NCBI RefSeq assembly: GCF_047663525.1
Contig: NC_092590.1
Span: 20,768,001 to 20,832,000, forward strand
Direction of reading: 5' to 3'
Length of the DNA: 64,000 bases
From: Anas platyrhynchos
Lineage: Eukaryota > Chordata > Aves > Anseriformes > Anatidae
The translations under genes were made by a program, and so were the position numbers. Shown here piece by piece: positions 63,621 through 64,000 of this stretch (position 1 is the stretch's first letter; every line of letters starts with the position of its first letter). The notes under the pieces were generated by a model. That model worked only from the letters and a program-made list of their open reading frames with translations. It had not been told where the DNA came from and did no database searches.

Positions 63621-64000
63621 GTGTCATTCTAAAGAGAGTTTGTAGGTCTAGTTGTCAGAATACTTTTTTATTGGTCACATTTAACTGAGTAATCATTTGA
63701 AAAAGATAAAACGTGGAAGACTGATTCTCAATCAGAAGTATAGAATACTTGTATGTAGAGCAGTCTACTAAAAATTAAATGAATGTAGAAGCATTTCTAT
63801 TACAATTAATTTCTGTGACAGTTTTTTGCCATTGAAACTAAATTTGATTCCCTTTTCCTTCTCCCCCCATAGATGCAATAATTTCAGAGGGACTAGAGAC
63901 AGTCCAGAAAGAGAACTGTGTACTCAGTGGTCTTTTTGTCCTTCTAGAAGGCAGGTTAAAATGTCCAAGGTGAAATATCCAAGTACTAAGACTTATATAT
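63621..64000. other. MICU3 intron 1 sequence after the CR1 copy
   Basis: This is AT-rich intronic DNA to the window end. A pyrimidine-rich CTTCTCCCCCCATAG at 63,860-63,874 resembles a splice acceptor. The following sequence translates to nothing like MICU3, so I do not call an exon. Confidence 0.5.

Larger units (their letters stand above)
55048..64000 (+). other. MICU3: MICU3 intron 1, 5' part (runs off the window)
   Basis: From the GTAGGT donor to the window end I find no segment translating to the expected next MICU3 sequence, so at least 8,953 bases of the first intron are here. The first 130 bases are GC-rich CpG-island tail; the rest is moderately AT-rich. Apart from the CR1 copy near 63.3 kb and short tandem motifs near 62,865-62,905, I recognise nothing. 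A small exon missed by eye is possible. Confidence 0.7.

Noticed and set aside
63385-63627. Minus-strand frame of 80 codons
   Set aside because: It is antisense of a CR1 3' fragment.
63860-63874. Splice-acceptor-like CTTCTCCCCCCATAG near the window end
   Set aside because: The downstream sequence does not translate to the expected MICU3 continuation and soon meets stops, so no exon 2 is called.
1-64000. tRNA, rRNA, CRISPR arrays, prokaryotic operons or intact viral genes
   Set aside because: None was seen on either strand; no tRNA B-box in context, no direct-repeat-spacer arrays and no reverse transcriptase, gag or env-like frames.

Overview
This window looks like bird nuclear DNA. Two protein-coding loci can be supported. 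One is a complete three-exon FGF20 gene on the minus strand (43,561-47,481). The other is the first coding exon of MICU3 on the plus strand (54,760-55,047). They are divergent and about 7 kb apart, matching the FGF20-MICU3 neighbourhood and orientation I know from human 8p22. The only interspersed repeats I can name are 3' fragments of CR1 LINEs. That repeat type, the low repeat load and the short FGF20 introns (1.9 and 1.3 kb) suggest a bird. A reptile with CR1 elements cannot be excluded, and I do not name a species.

Layout. From 1 to about 43.18 kb is an AT-rich gene-poor stretch downstream of FGF20, with no coding exon, RNA gene or intact transposon that I can recognise. It holds microsatellites, homopolymer tracts, one short CR1 tail (21.03-21.12 kb) and a few GC-richer islets (about 32.4 and 36.0 kb). 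From 43.18 to 47.6 kb is FGF20: a putative poly(A) signal, exons 3, 2 and 1 read right to left with consensus splice sites, and a TATA box in a CpG island. From 47.7 to 48.56 kb is an unusual run of five different tandem-repeat families just upstream of the FGF20 promoter. From 48.56 to 54.08 kb is intergenic AT-rich DNA with a short CR1 tail and a duplicated 12-bp palindrome. A CR1 fragment (54.09-54.43 kb) abuts the second CpG island, which holds the MICU3 promoter and exon 1. From 55.05 kb to the end is the start of MICU3 intron 1, with another CR1 fragment near 63.3-63.6 kb.

Function. FGF20 is a secreted fibroblast growth factor of the FGF9/16/20 subfamily; in chickens its loss causes the featherless scaleless phenotype. 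MICU3 is an EF-hand regulator of the mitochondrial calcium uniporter. The two share no pathway that this window reveals; their proximity is conserved synteny. The most interesting non-coding material is the tandem-repeat run at the FGF20 promoter, the paired palindrome 2 kb upstream, and candidate CTCF and enhancer-like sites in and downstream of FGF20. These are motif readings made by eye, not computed results. I found no evidence of a new kind of biological system here.
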